A stretch of DNA of 64,000 nucleotides, taken from contig NZ_LT629703.1 of NCBI RefSeq assembly GCF_900103365.1, forward strand, positions 1 through 64,000. Reading direction: 5' to 3'. Positions 27,006-36,421 of this stretch are shown in pieces. The position numbers and the translations under genes were made by a program. Source of the stretch: Afipia sp. GAS231 (GTDB taxonomy: Bacteria > Pseudomonadota > Alphaproteobacteria > Rhizobiales > Xanthobacteraceae). Each line of letters begins with the position of its first letter. Positions within the stretch are counted from its first letter, which is position 1. The notes below the pieces were generated by a model. It was not told where the DNA came from. It ran no database searches and was given only the letters and a program-made list of their open reading frames with translations.

Positions 27006-27316
27006 CCCGCTTGGTCCCGGATGTCGCTCAATCGACGATGATATCGGCAAAACATTAAACAATGGCCGCGTGCGCTGCAGCAGTACCGGCTGATAGCAAC
27101 ATGGAGACCTGCAGGATGGTTGCACCCGATTCAAGCCGCCTGCGCAATTGTTTTTGTGCAGGGCAGTACGAGGGGCTCTATTGTTCGCACGCAGATGTGC
27201 CCCGCGTCAGCGCAGGCTTGCCGATCGCGCCGGTAGCACGATAGCCTTTCGGCAGATGCGGTGCGCAGGCGCGACGCCCGCTGAGACAAAATGAACAGGC
27301 GCCGTGGGGGAACGCC

Positions 27317-28720
27317 ATGTTCGAGATACTCGACCGCCGGACGAGTCTGACCGGCAACCAGATCAAGATCCTTGCAGCCGCCATCATCGGTGACGCCCTC
27401 GAATTCTTCGATTACTTCCTGATCGGCTTCGTGCTCGCCTTCCTGATCGGCCCCTGGAAACTCACGTTTGGCCAATCGGCTACCGTGCTGATGAGTTCCG
27501 GCATCGGCGCCATCATCGGCGCCTATGTCTGGGGCTGGCTCGCCGACCGCATCGGCCGCCGCGTGGTGTTTATCGGGACCGTGCTGAATTTCTCGATCGC
27601 GACCGGTCTGCTCTATTTCACGCCGGAAAACGGCTGGGTCTATCTGGCGATCATGCGCTTCTTCGTCGGAACCGGTGTCGGCGGCCTGTATTGCGTGGAC
27701 CTGCCGCTGGTGCAGGAATTCATGCCCTCCTCGAAGCGTGGCTGGGTCGGCGGCCTCGTGACCTGCGTGATCCCGCTCGGTGTTGGTCTCGGCGCCGTCA
27801 TGGGCGCCATGATCGGCAGTGGTGAATGGCGATTGCTGTTCGCGATCGGCGTGTTGCCGGCCTTTCTCGTCCTGCTCGTGCGGCTCTGGGTTCCGGAGTC
27901 GCCGCGGTGGCTGTGCCGCCAGGGCCGTTACGCGGACGCGCGCAAGTCGCTCGCCTGGGCCTTGCAGATGGAGCCGTCGGCGCTGCCGATGCCGACCGCG
28001 GCCGATGCGGGTCCGGTCATCAAGACGAGCTGGTTCGATCTGTTCAAATATCCGCGCAGCCTGCTGGTTTCGTGGCTCGGCAATGCCGGCGCCCAGACCG
28101 GTGTCTACGGCATCACGTTGTGGGCGCCATCGCTGTTCGTGCTGCTGTTGAAGGTGACGCCGCAGGAAGCCGCCAAGATGATGATCCTGCTCAGCGTCTC
28201 CGGCTTCATCGGCCGCCTCTCCTTCTCCTATTTCTCGGAGCTTATGGGGCGGCGTACCGCCGGCGGATTACTTGGCCTTGGCGCAGGCATCCTGACCATC
28301 GTCGCCGGATACAATTACGATACGACGCTGTTCGGCCTGTCGGCGTTCTGGCTGATCCTGGCGGTGACCTTCTTCTTTGCCGATGGCGGCTTTGCCATCG
28401 TCGGGCCCTATGCAGCGGAGGTTTGGCCGTCCCATCTTCGGACCACCGGCATGGGATCGGCCTACGGCTTCGGCGGCATCGGCAAGATCATCGGACCCGT
28501 AGGGCTTGCCCTGATCGTCGGCTCCAACAACTACCTCAAACCCGACGTGCCGCTGACCCAGATTCCGACAGCCTTTATCTATCTCGGTTGCTGGTTCCTG
28601 ATGGCCGGGATCGTGTATTATTTCATCGGCTTTGAGACCAGGGGCAAGTCGATCGAACAGATCGACAGGGAACTGGCCGATGGGCTCGAACTTTCGACCG
28701 CTCAGGTTCGTCAGGCCTAG
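27317..28720 (+). CDS. MFS transporter, sugar/aromatic acid:H+ symporter type
   Basis: 467 residues with about 12 hydrophobic helices. The family motifs are present: an N-terminal GDALEFFDYFLIGF and the loop 2-3 motif [13 protein letters not shown] (G-x-x-x-D-R-x-G-R-R). The central loop contains PESPRWLCRQGR. It starts an operon with a flavin-dependent oxidoreductase (2-base gap) and a VOC protein, so it probably imports the substrate they act on. The substrate class, aromatic or organic acid, is inferred from context. Confidence 0.87.
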   Translation: MFEILDRRTSLTGNQIKILAAAIIGDALEFFDYFLIGFVLAFLIGPWKLTFGQSATVLMSSGIGAIIGAYVWGWLADRIGRRVVFIGTVLNFSIATGLLYFTPENGWVYLAIMRFFVGTGVGGLYCVDLPLVQEFMPSSKRGWVGGLVTCVIPLGVGLGAVMGAMIGSGEWRLLFAIGVLPAFLVLLVRLWVPESPRWLCRQGRYADARKSLAWALQMEPSALPMPTAADAGPVIKTSWFDLFKYPRSLLVSWLGNAGAQTGVYGITLWAPSLFVLLLKVTPQEAAKMMILLSVSGFIGRLSFSYFSELMGRRTAGGLLGLGAGILTIVAGYNYDTTLFGLSAFWLILAVTFFFADGGFAIVGPYAAEVWPSHLRTTGMGSAYGFGGIGKIIGPVGLALIVGSNNYLKPDVPLTQIPTAFIYLGCWFLMAGIVYYFIGFETRGKSIEQIDRELADGLELSTAQVRQA

Positions 28721-28722
28721 TC

Positions 28723-29934
28723 TTGATTACACAAGTCTTGGATACAGCGATCGCAACCACTGCCGAGCTTGCGGGCGATCCGACCGTGATCGCCCGGGCT
28801 GAAGCCGTGCGGCCACACGTTGCGGCGGCTTCCAACGCCATCGAGACCTCGCGCCGGCTGCCGCCGGCGCTGCTGGACAGGCTGCACGAGGCGCAGCTGT
28901 TCCGGCTACTGTTGCCGCGCTCGTCCAGCGGGATCGAGACCGACCCCGTTACTTTCTTTCACGTCATCGAAACCATCGCCAAGGCCGATGCTTCCACAGC
29001 CTGGTGTCTGAGCCAGGCCGGCGGCTGCGCGATGTCGGCGGCCTATCTCGACCTGCCGGTGGCGCAGGCCATTTTCGGCGATCCCCGCGCGGTGCTGGCC
29101 TGGGGTCCCGGTCCCAAGGTCAAGGCGATCGAATGCGAGGGCGGCTACCGCGTCACCGGCGTGTGGGCGTTTGCCTCCGGCGGCCGTCACGCGACCTGGC
29201 TCGGCGCGCATTGTCCGATCTATGCGGCCGACGGTTCGCCAAGACACGAAGCCAACGGCGCGCCGCTGGAACGCACCATGTTGGTGCGCACCGAGGATGT
29301 CGAATGGACCGACATCTGGAACACGGTCGGCCTGCGCGGCACCGCCAGCGACCAGTTCGCGCTGAAGGATTATTTCGTCCGCTCCGATCACTCGATGACC
29401 CGCGAATTCGACCGCGAGTGCCGCGAGAGCGGCCCGCTCTACCGCATGGGCGCGGGCACCTGCTATCAGGTGGGCTTTGCCGGCGTCGCCTGCGGCATTG
29501 CGCGGATCGCGCTCGACACCTTTGTCGAAACCATGCGCAACAAGGTGCCGCGCGGCGCCAGGGGCCTGTTGCGCGACAACGCGGTGGTCCAGTGCAATCT
29601 CGCGCAGGCCGAGGTCAATCTCCGCGCCGCGCGCGGCTATGTGCTGCAGTCGATGGCCGACACCTGGAAAGATCTCACCGCGGGCGCAACCATCACCGTT
29701 GCCCAGCGCATCAATATGCGGATGGCCTCCACCAACGCCATTCACAAGGCGCGCGAGGCGGTCGATTTCGCCTACAACGCCGCCGGCGCTACCGCAATCT
29801 TCGAGGATCATCCGCTGGAGCGCCGCTTCCGCGACATGCACACGGTCACCCAGCAGCTGCAGGGACAGATCAGGCATTTTGAAACCGTCGGCGCCTGGAT
29901 GCTGGGCGCCGACGCCGACCTCACTTTTGTATAA
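28723..29934 (+). CDS. Acyl-CoA dehydrogenase-fold flavin-dependent oxygenase/oxidoreductase
   Basis: 403 residues starting at TTG 28723, two bases after the transporter stop. The fold is of the acyl-CoA dehydrogenase superfamily, in the branch containing flavin monooxygenases such as HsaA and DszC. Hallmarks are LPPALLDRLHEAQLFRLLLP, the KADASTAWCLSQAGG helix, YRVTGVWAFASGG (substrate/flavin loop) and the C-terminal HPLERRFRDMHTV. The usual catalytic glutamate of true acyl-CoA dehydrogenases cannot be confirmed. With the flanking transporter and VOC protein it suggests breakdown of an aromatic or related compound. Confidence 0.82.
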   Translation: MITQVLDTAIATTAELAGDPTVIARAEAVRPHVAAASNAIETSRRLPPALLDRLHEAQLFRLLLPRSSSGIETDPVTFFHVIETIAKADASTAWCLSQAGGCAMSAAYLDLPVAQAIFGDPRAVLAWGPGPKVKAIECEGGYRVTGVWAFASGGRHATWLGAHCPIYAADGSPRHEANGAPLERTMLVRTEDVEWTDIWNTVGLRGTASDQFALKDYFVRSDHSMTREFDRECRESGPLYRMGAGTCYQVGFAGVACGIARIALDTFVETMRNKVPRGARGLLRDNAVVQCNLAQAEVNLRAARGYVLQSMADTWKDLTAGATITVAQRINMRMASTNAIHKAREAVDFAYNAAGATAIFEDHPLERRFRDMHTVTQQLQGQIRHFETVGAWMLGADADLTFV

Positions 29935-29978
29935 ACCTCTCTGCGTTTGAACCCATCTACCCAATAAGGAGAACAATT

Positions 29979-30380
29979 ATGGGACTTGGCGGACTTCAGC
30001 ATTACACCATTGAACCCTCCGACCTCGAGCGCACCAAGGACTTCTATTGCGACGTGCTTGGCCTCGAGAACGGCGATCGCCCGCCGCTCGACTTCGCCGG
30101 CTACTGGCTCTATTCGGGCGGCACCGCCACGGTACATCTGATGGGCACCCGCAAGCCGCGCGAAGGCATTGTGGTGCGGGGAACCGAGAAGAAATACGAG
30201 GACACCGGGCGGCTCGACCACATCGCCTTTGCGGCTGAAGATGTGGACGGCATGCGCAAGCGCCTGCAGTCCAAAGGCGTCAAGTTCCGCGAGAGCATCG
30301 TGCCGCGCACCGGCGACACCCAGTTCTTTCTCTACGATCCCGACGGCGTCGGCGTGGAACTGAATTTCCCCAAGCCATAA
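29979..30380 (+). CDS. VOC-family protein (glyoxalase/ring-cleaving dioxygenase fold)
   Basis: 133 residues preceded by AAGGAG. It has the paired beta-alpha-beta-beta-beta modules of the vicinal oxygen chelate fold: LQHYTIEPSDLERTKDFYCD with VLGLENG, and LDHIAFAAEDVDGMRKRL with FFLYDPDGVGVELNF. Putative metal ligands are His in LQHYT, His in LDHIAF and Glu in GVELNF. It is the last gene of the operon with the transporter and flavoprotein. It could be a dioxygenase, isomerase or lyase. Confidence 0.85.
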   Translation: MGLGGLQHYTIEPSDLERTKDFYCDVLGLENGDRPPLDFAGYWLYSGGTATVHLMGTRKPREGIVVRGTEKKYEDTGRLDHIAFAAEDVDGMRKRLQSKGVKFRESIVPRTGDTQFFLYDPDGVGVELNFPKP

Positions 30381-30440
30381 CTTCGAAGCCATAAACTCCG
30401 GGCGCGACGCCGCAGTCTTGCCCGGTGTTCGACATCAATT

Positions 30441-30472
30441 CGGCCAGCCCTCCGCTGGCCGGATTCGTTTTT
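30441..30472 (+). terminator. Intrinsic terminator after the VOC gene
   Basis: CGGCCAGC (30441-30448), loop CCTCC, GCTGGCCG (30454-30461), then attcgttttt. A perfect 8-bp GC-rich stem followed by five T. The remaining bases to 30697 hold only a doubtful 48-codon ORF (from ATG 30492) without a good ribosome site. Confidence 0.75.
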
Positions 30473-30697
30473 GCGATGCCAGCGTGGATTCATGAGTGAT
30501 GTGGCCGCGCAACACCCGGCCGTTAAAGACCGGGTTCCCGACAAGGCCGCCAGTCAGCCATCACTACGGCACGAGTCGGTCAGGGTTTGCACATCATTGC
30601 ATGACGATTGGAAGGGCCGCGCCGCTGCGGCAGGATAGCCGGGTGCCGCGCCTTCAACCCTACCCCAGGGCATGCGTACCCGGCTATTCGGCCGGCA

Positions 30698-31432
30698 TCA
30701 GTCCAGCCCGCGCTCGTGGCTGAGATTGACCATCTCGAGGATGAAGATCGTCTTTTGGTTGTCGTCCAGGCTGGCAAACAACGGCTCGGCAGCATCGGCC
30801 ACGTTGCGCTGATCGACGGCACGGTCGTTGAGGAACTGGGCTTCGTTGCGCATCTGTTCGATGATGTCGTCCGGCGGATCGCGTTTCGCGCGCGCGATGC
30901 GCAGATTGAGGCGATCGGCACCGTTATGTCCGAGATAGTGCATTGCACTATTGAATCCGGCCCAGTTCTTCTCCTGCTCGGGCGTGAGGTTCAATGATTT
31001 CTTGATCCGTTCGATATTGGCGTCGCTGTTGGCGACGATCTGTTCGGCGGTCAGCGTCGGCGCACCGTTCTGGGTGAGGACGGCCGCCTGCTTGGTGCCT
31101 TTCGCCCCCTTGGCGGCCTTCGCGGTTTTCGCAGCGTCGCCCTGTTTGGCATCCTTCGCCGCCGGCTGCTGGCCCTGCTGCTGCCCACCCTTGGCGCCGC
31201 CCGTTAGAACGCCGGTGACGCCAGTCACCACGCCAACAACGCCGCCGATCGCGCCACCCAGCACGCCACCGACCGGGCCGGCCGCCTTGTTGCCCTCGCG
31301 CGCGCCTTTCTCGACTCCTTGAACCACCTGCGCATCCACGCTTGCGGATACGCCGAGCGCAAGCAGAACCATGGCGCCGAGTGCGACACGCAACCGCGAC
31401 CGCGGGCGCGCAAGCTTTGTAGGACTGGTCAT
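30698..31432 (-). CDS. Periplasmic protein with glycine-zipper and LTXXQ/Spy-like C-terminal domain
   Basis: 244 residues. A basic N-terminus and hydrophobic stretch (LRVALGAMVLLALGVSASVD) form a signal peptide. Then come a Gly/Val-rich region (VGGVLGGAIGGVVGVVTGVT), an Ala/Lys-rich linker with QQQGQQPAAKD, and a C-terminal helical domain. That domain contains SLNLTPEQEKNWAGFNSAM, the L-T-x-x-Q-like motif of CpxP/Spy-related proteins, and ends FILEMVNLSHERGLD. Possibly an envelope-stress chaperone-like protein; function is inferred only from the domain. Confidence 0.7.
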   Translation of the reverse strand: MTSPTKLARPRSRLRVALGAMVLLALGVSASVDAQVVQGVEKGAREGNKAAGPVGGVLGGAIGGVVGVVTGVTGVLTGGAKGGQQQGQQPAAKDAKQGDAAKTAKAAKGAKGTKQAAVLTQNGAPTLTAEQIVANSDANIERIKKSLNLTPEQEKNWAGFNSAMHYLGHNGADRLNLRIARAKRDPPDDIIEQMRNEAQFLNDRAVDQRNVADAAEPLFASLDDNQKTIFILEMVNLSHERGLD

Positions 31433-31899
31433 TATTTAGGCTCCATAGTCGATCGCGAGATTTGGCGAGGGCAATGTCTTAGGGGTGCGTGAATCCTGCG
31501 GTGTCTAAACTATCGTTTTCGCCCCGAGCCCGTCCACCGTTGCGCTGACCTGTCCACGACAGCGAAACAGCTTTCGTGCGAAGGAGTTACGCACGTAGCA
31601 TATTGACTGTGGCACAATCGCATCCCGTTACAGCGATACCGGAACGAGAAGTGTGCAGCGCAATAGGGACGATCCGATTATTGACGATCCTCTCTGCGTC
31701 GAAACGCCGCCGCTGACACCGGGAGTCCGTACGCAACGTTAGTTCAATACATGCGACCGACGTGTTTTCTCGACAGATGCAAACAATTCTGCTCTGATCT
31801 CACTACAAAATATCCGCTGACGCGTCGTTCTCATCCGGCGTGGCAAGTGACGGAAAATAAAAAAGGAAGCAAAATCCGGCTCAACAAAGGGGAAACACC
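31433..31899. promoter_or_regulatory. Divergent intergenic region before the sugar ABC operon
   Basis: 467 bp without a convincing gene. The last part (about 31740-31899) is AT-richer and ends with aaaggggaaacacc before ATG 31900, a good ribosome-binding site. It must hold the promoter of the sugar importer operon and probably that of the divergent LTXXQ-like gene. I cannot name specific boxes with confidence. Confidence 0.4.
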
Positions 31900-33240
31900 A
31901 TGTCACGCAAGACGCTTTCTCGCCGACAATTTGTTGCTGCTACCGCGCTATCCTCTGCTGCACTGATCACTGCACCGTACATTCGCGGCGCCCACGCCGC
32001 CGGCAAACTTACGATTGGTTTCTGGGATCACTGGGTGCCGGGCGCCAATAAGGCCTCGACCGATCTGGTCAATGAATGGGCCGAAAAGGCCAAGGTCGAG
32101 GTTACGGTCGACTATATCCCGAGCCAGGGTAACAAGAACCTCCTGACCATCGCCGCCGAGGGGCAGGCGAAGTCCGGCCACGATATCATCGCGATGCCGA
32201 CCTGGTGGGCGCACGCCAACTCGGAGCAGCTCGAGCCCGTCAACGACATCATGGGGCCGATCGTCGCCGAGAACGGCGAAGTCAACGGCACGGCCAAGTA
32301 TCTCGGCCAGTTGGATGGCAAGTGGCTCGGCGTTCCCGCCTGCGTCGGCAGCCAGATCAAGGGCCCCTGCTCGCGCATCGACCTGATGAAGAAGCATGCC
32401 GGCATCGACGTGCAGGCCATGTACCCGGCCGGTTCGGAACCGAAGGCTGACAATTGGACGCTCGATACGTTCCTGAAAGCGGCCGAGGCCTGCCACAAGG
32501 GAGGATTCCCGTTTGGTATCGGTCTTGGCGAGACCACCGACAATGTCGATACCGCAGGCGCAATCTTCCTCTCGTACGGTGCTGCGCTGGTGGACGCGAA
32601 GGGCAATCTCACCGTCAAGACCGACGCCGTCCGCCAGGCGCTTGAGTACTACAAGAGGCTGATCGCCTTCCTGCCGCCGGATGCCGCGGCCTGGGATGAC
32701 GCGTCCAACAACAAGTGGCTGGTTTCCGGCAGAGGCGCGCTGATCATGAATCCGCCGAGCGCCTGGGCGGTGGCCAAGCGCGACGCGCCGCAGGTTGCCG
32801 AACAATGCTGGACCCACGGCTTCCCCGCCGGGCCAAAAGGTCGCTTCGCACCGTACCTGCCTTATTTCTGGAGCATCTGGAATTTCTCCAAGAACAAGGA
32901 AGCCGCCAAGAACCTCCTGGTAGCGTTGTCGAAGCCGGCTGCGATCGAGAAGATGGTGACGGCGTCAGGCGGCTACGACCTGCCCGCCTACGAGAAGCTG
33001 ACGACCTTGAAGGTTTGGCAGGAGGAAGGGCCGCCGAAGGGCACGCTCTATCACTATCCTAACCCCTACAAACATCAGATCCTGTCGATCGCAGCGTCGC
33101 CGGCACCGCCGAAGATCGCACAGCAGATCTACGCACAGGCTACACTGACCAAGATGTGCCTGCGCTATCACCAGGGCGAAGCGATGGAAAAGACGCTCGC
33201 CTGGGCGGAAGGCGAGTGCGAAGGCTTCATGCGGAGCTAG
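31900..33240 (+). CDS. Sugar-type ABC importer substrate-binding protein (Tat signal)
   Basis: 446 residues of the family 1 extracellular solute-binding proteins. The N-terminus MSRKTLSRRQFVAATALSSA has a twin-arginine-like motif (SRRQFVA) and a predicted cut after AHA. The mature part begins GKLTIGFWDHWVPGANKAST. The TLDTFLKAAEACHKGGFPFG region is typical for carbohydrate binders. It is the first gene of an importer with two permeases and a MalK/UgpC-type ATPase. The sugar or polyol bound is unknown. Confidence 0.88.
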   Translation: MSRKTLSRRQFVAATALSSAALITAPYIRGAHAAGKLTIGFWDHWVPGANKASTDLVNEWAEKAKVEVTVDYIPSQGNKNLLTIAAEGQAKSGHDIIAMPTWWAHANSEQLEPVNDIMGPIVAENGEVNGTAKYLGQLDGKWLGVPACVGSQIKGPCSRIDLMKKHAGIDVQAMYPAGSEPKADNWTLDTFLKAAEACHKGGFPFGIGLGETTDNVDTAGAIFLSYGAALVDAKGNLTVKTDAVRQALEYYKRLIAFLPPDAAAWDDASNNKWLVSGRGALIMNPPSAWAVAKRDAPQVAEQCWTHGFPAGPKGRFAPYLPYFWSIWNFSKNKEAAKNLLVALSKPAAIEKMVTASGGYDLPAYEKLTTLKVWQEEGPPKGTLYHYPNPYKHQILSIAASPAPPKIAQQIYAQATLTKMCLRYHQGEAMEKTLAWAEGECEGFMRS

Positions 33241-33255
33241 GATGCGAGATATCTT

Positions 33256-33285
33256 GCGGCGGCCTGCCGGATGGCGGGCCGCCGC
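33256..33285 (+). other. Strong intra-operon stem-loop after the binding-protein gene
   Basis: GCGGCGGCCTGCC (33256-33268), loop GGAT, GGCGGGCCGCCGC (33273-33285): a 13-bp stem with one G-T wobble, 15 bases after the stop codon. No T-run follows, so read-through to the permeases is expected. The position matches hairpins that stabilise the binding-protein message and lower downstream expression (inference by analogy with malE-malF). Confidence 0.7.
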
Positions 33286-33418
33286 GGCATATCCGCCGCC
33301 ATATCGCTTCATCTGCAATCGGCGTGAACGCCGGTTCCAGTACTGCTTCACGACAAGAGCTCGCTTCAAGAGCCGTTATCTTTGGCCTTTGAGATGAATC
33401 GCGCGAGGAATATCCATC

Positions 33419-34357
33419 ATGGTTGATGTCGCATTTCAGCCGAACAGCGCCACCGCTGCGCCGCCTGCGCGCAAACGTTCGAGTTTGCAGAAGGCACTGA
33501 AACGCAAATCGACCGCGGCGTTCCTGATGACGTTGCCGCTGATCATTCTCATCGTGCTGCTGGTGCTGTATCCGGCGATCTATTCGATCCACCTGGCGAC
33601 ATTGAACAAGTCGATGCAGCGATTTATCGGCCTCGGCAATTTCGAGTTCCTGTTCAAGCGCGATACCTTCTGGCTGGTGGTCAAGCAGTCCTGTATCTTC
33701 GCGATCTCGGCCGTCATTTTCAAAGCGCTGATCGGTTTCATCGTCGCGCACTTCGTTCACAACATTCCCGCCAAAGGTCAGCGCAAGTGGCGCGGCATGC
33801 TGCTGGTGCCTTGGGTGATCCCGCCGGCGATGAGCACGCTGGCGTGGTTGTGGCTGTTCGACCCCTCCTACAGCGCTTTCAATTACACCCTGTCGTTCTT
33901 CGGCATCGGCCCGATCCCGTGGACAGGAGACGCGGACTGGGCGCGCTTCTCGGTCATTCTGGTCAACGTCTGGTACGGCGCGCCGTTCTTCATGATCATG
34001 TACCTGGCTTCGCTGAAGTCGGTGCCGGACCAGCTCTATGAAGCCGCCGCCATCGACGGCGCCAACTGGTGGCAGCGGATCTGGTACATCACGCTGCCGA
34101 TGATGCGCAACATCATCGCGATCACGACGCTGTTCTCGCTGATCGTCACCTTCGCCAATTTCGACATCGTGCGAATTCTGACCGCCGGCGGCCCGCTCGA
34201 TCACACCCACATCTTCGCGACCTGGGCGTTCCGGATCGGCATCGAGGGCAGCGACATTCCGCTCGGCGCCAGCGTCTCGCTGTTCATGGTGCCGATCCTT
34301 GCGGTCGCGGCGATCTTCATCCTGCGGGATGTCAACAAGCGCGGGAATGAAGCCTGA
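33419..34357 (+). CDS. Sugar ABC importer permease, MalF/UgpA-like
   Basis: 312 residues, about six transmembrane helices after a 35-residue polar N-terminus. The EAA loop is seen as YEAAAIDGANWWQRIWYITL. It partners with the next gene, whose start overlaps its stop by one base (TGATG). A 178-base gap with a strong stem-loop separates it from the binding-protein gene. Confidence 0.92.
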   Translation: MVDVAFQPNSATAAPPARKRSSLQKALKRKSTAAFLMTLPLIILIVLLVLYPAIYSIHLATLNKSMQRFIGLGNFEFLFKRDTFWLVVKQSCIFAISAVIFKALIGFIVAHFVHNIPAKGQRKWRGMLLVPWVIPPAMSTLAWLWLFDPSYSAFNYTLSFFGIGPIPWTGDADWARFSVILVNVWYGAPFFMIMYLASLKSVPDQLYEAAAIDGANWWQRIWYITLPMMRNIIAITTLFSLIVTFANFDIVRILTAGGPLDHTHIFATWAFRIGIEGSDIPLGASVSLFMVPILAVAAIFILRDVNKRGNEA

Positions 34358-35268
34358 TGAGCACTGTAACCATCGACAAGGCCGCGCCGACGCGTAACGT
34401 CAAATACGGCAGCATGAGCCGCGACCGGACCTGGGCGCTGCGCTGGTCCTATTTTTTTCTCACCTTGTTTGCGATCTTTTCGCTGGTGCCGCCGATCTAC
34501 ATGCTGATCACCTCGCTCAAGAGCAGCGCGGAAATTTCAGCAGCCACCAATCCCTGGTGGGTCTTTCATCCCACCCTTGAAAACTACGTCGGCCTGCTGA
34601 CGTCGAACCAGTTCCTGCGCTTCTTCCTGAATTCCGCGATGGTTTCGATCTTCGTGGTGACCATTACCATGCTGATCAGCGTGCCGGCGGCGTTCGCGCT
34701 GGCGCGGATGCGATTCTGGGGTTCGGCGACACTCGCGACCGGCGTGTTCCTGACCTATTTGATCCCGGACAGCCTGCTGTTCATTCCGCTGTTCAAGGTG
34801 TTCGCCATGTTCGGCGACTGGACCGGCATCCAGCTGATCAATCGCTGGTACGTGCTGCTGTTCATCTACCCGACGCTGACGGTGCCATTCTGCACCTGGA
34901 TCATGATCGGCTATTTCGCCTCGATCCCGAAGGAGCTCGACGAAGCCGCCATCATCGACGGCGCCTCCTGGTTCCAGACCCTGACCCGGATCTTCATTCC
35001 GGTCGCCCTGCCCGGCCTGATCGCCGCCACCATCTTCGCCTTCACCGTCTCGTGGGCGCAGTTCCTTTATCCCTTGGTGTTCACCACCTCGACCGATCAG
35101 CTGGTGCTGCCGGTCGGCATCATCACCACCCTGATCAAGGGCGACGTGTTCAACTGGGGTCAGATCATGACCGGCGCCCTGCTCGGCGCCGCGCCGCCGC
35201 TGATCATCTACGCCTTCCTGATGGACTACTACATTGCCGGCCTGACCGCCGGTGCGACAAAGGGTTGA
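34357..35268 (+). CDS. Sugar ABC importer permease, MalG/UgpE-like
   Basis: 303 residues, six predicted helices. It starts with a cytoplasmic stretch (RDRTWALRWSYFFLTLFAIF) typical of MalG-like proteins. The EAA loop is LDEAAIIDGASWFQTLTRIF. The end is IAGLTAGATKG, the usual C-terminus of this family. Confidence 0.92.
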   Translation: MSTVTIDKAAPTRNVKYGSMSRDRTWALRWSYFFLTLFAIFSLVPPIYMLITSLKSSAEISAATNPWWVFHPTLENYVGLLTSNQFLRFFLNSAMVSIFVVTITMLISVPAAFALARMRFWGSATLATGVFLTYLIPDSLLFIPLFKVFAMFGDWTGIQLINRWYVLLFIYPTLTVPFCTWIMIGYFASIPKELDEAAIIDGASWFQTLTRIFIPVALPGLIAATIFAFTVSWAQFLYPLVFTTSTDQLVLPVGIITTLIKGDVFNWGQIMTGALLGAAPPLIIYAFLMDYYIAGLTAGATKG

Positions 35269-35289
35269 ACGCGACAAAGGGTAGAACTC

Positions 35290-36390
35290 ATGGCTGACGT
35301 GACGTTGCGTAAGGTTATCAAGCGCTATGACGACGTCGAAGCGGTGCGCGGCATCGATCTCGACATCGCCGACCATGAGTTTGTCGTGCTGGTCGGGCCA
35401 TCCGGCTGCGGCAAGTCGACCACGCTGCGGATGATCGCGGGGCTGGAGGACATCTCCGGCGGAGACATCATGATCGGCGGTGACGTCGTCAACGACGTTC
35501 CGCCCAAGGACCGCGATATCGCGATGGTGTTCCAGAACTACGCGCTCTATCCGCACATGACGGTCGCCGAAAACATGTCGTTCGGACTGCGGCTGAAGCG
35601 CTATCCCAAAGCTGAGATCAAAAGTCGGATCGACGAGGCCGCGCGCATGCTCGACATCGTGGAACTGGTCGACCGCAAGCCGAAGCAACTGTCCGGCGGC
35701 CAGCGCCAGCGCGTCGCGATGGGCCGCGCCATCGTGCGTAACCCGAAAGTGTTTCTGTTCGACGAGCCGCTGTCCAATCTCGACGCCAAGCTGCGCGTCC
35801 AGATGCGGATCGAGATCAAGAAGGTGCACCAGAAAGTCCGCACCACCACGGTCTACGTGACCCACGACCAGGTCGAGGCGATGACGCTTGCCGACCGCGT
35901 GGTGGTGATGAACCACGGCCGCATCGAACAGATCGGGACCCCGAACGAGCTCTACCACAAGCCGGCAACGAAATTCGTCGCGAGCTTCATCGGCTCGCCG
36001 GCGATGAATTTCATTCCGTGCCGGCTCGAGGATGTCGGCGGCAAGCTCAACATCCGCATCACCGACCGTATCTCCTTCCCGCTACCATCCGCGCGCGCCG
36101 CGCGATACAACGCCATTCCGCGGACCGACAAACTGCTGCTCGGTATCCGGCCCGAGCACATTACCGAGGCCAAGGCCCACCCGGAGCCGGGTATCGAAGC
36201 CTTCGACGCCGTGCTCGACGTCACCGAGCCGATGGGAATGGAGACCCTGATCTATTTCACGCTGGAAGGCGCGCAGGTCTGCGGCCGGGTCAATCCGAAT
36301 GCCGGCGCGCAGGATGGCGCCCCGCTCCGATTGGCAGTGGACCTCAACAATATGCACCTGCTAAACGAGGTGACCGGCGCCGTCCTATGA
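35290..36390 (+). CDS. Sugar ABC importer ATPase, UgpC/MalK-like
   Basis: 366 residues. Walker [11 protein letters not shown] near residue 38, the Q-loop [12 protein letters not shown], signature [15 protein letters not shown], Walker [17 protein letters not shown] and switch His VTHDQ. The C-terminal beta domain (residues about 240-366, [10 protein letters not shown] to [10 protein letters not shown]) is the regulatory TOBE/OB region of MalK-like ATPases. It energises the importer encoded just upstream (21-base gap). Confidence 0.93.
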   Translation: MADVTLRKVIKRYDDVEAVRGIDLDIADHEFVVLVGPSGCGKSTTLRMIAGLEDISGGDIMIGGDVVNDVPPKDRDIAMVFQNYALYPHMTVAENMSFGLRLKRYPKAEIKSRIDEAARMLDIVELVDRKPKQLSGGQRQRVAMGRAIVRNPKVFLFDEPLSNLDAKLRVQMRIEIKKVHQKVRTTTVYVTHDQVEAMTLADRVVVMNHGRIEQIGTPNELYHKPATKFVASFIGSPAMNFIPCRLEDVGGKLNIRITDRISFPLPSARAARYNAIPRTDKLLLGIRPEHITEAKAHPEPGIEAFDAVLDVTEPMGMETLIYFTLEGAQVCGRVNPNAGAQDGAPLRLAVDLNNMHLLNEVTGAVL

Positions 36391-36421
36391 CGGCGTAAAA
36401 AACAGCGACCAAGGGCAGGAA

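Noticed and set aside
30492..30638. Possible 48-codon plus-strand gene after the VOC operon
   Set aside because: No ribosome site, no domain resemblance, and it starts right after a terminator; reported only as part of the intergenic description.
31610..31650. Possible promoter TTGACT near 31613 for the sugar importer operon, and a TGGCACAAT segment resembling sigma54
   Set aside because: The -10 partner is poor, and the sigma54 resemblance lacks a TTGC at the right spacing; it is also nearly 280 bases from the gene.
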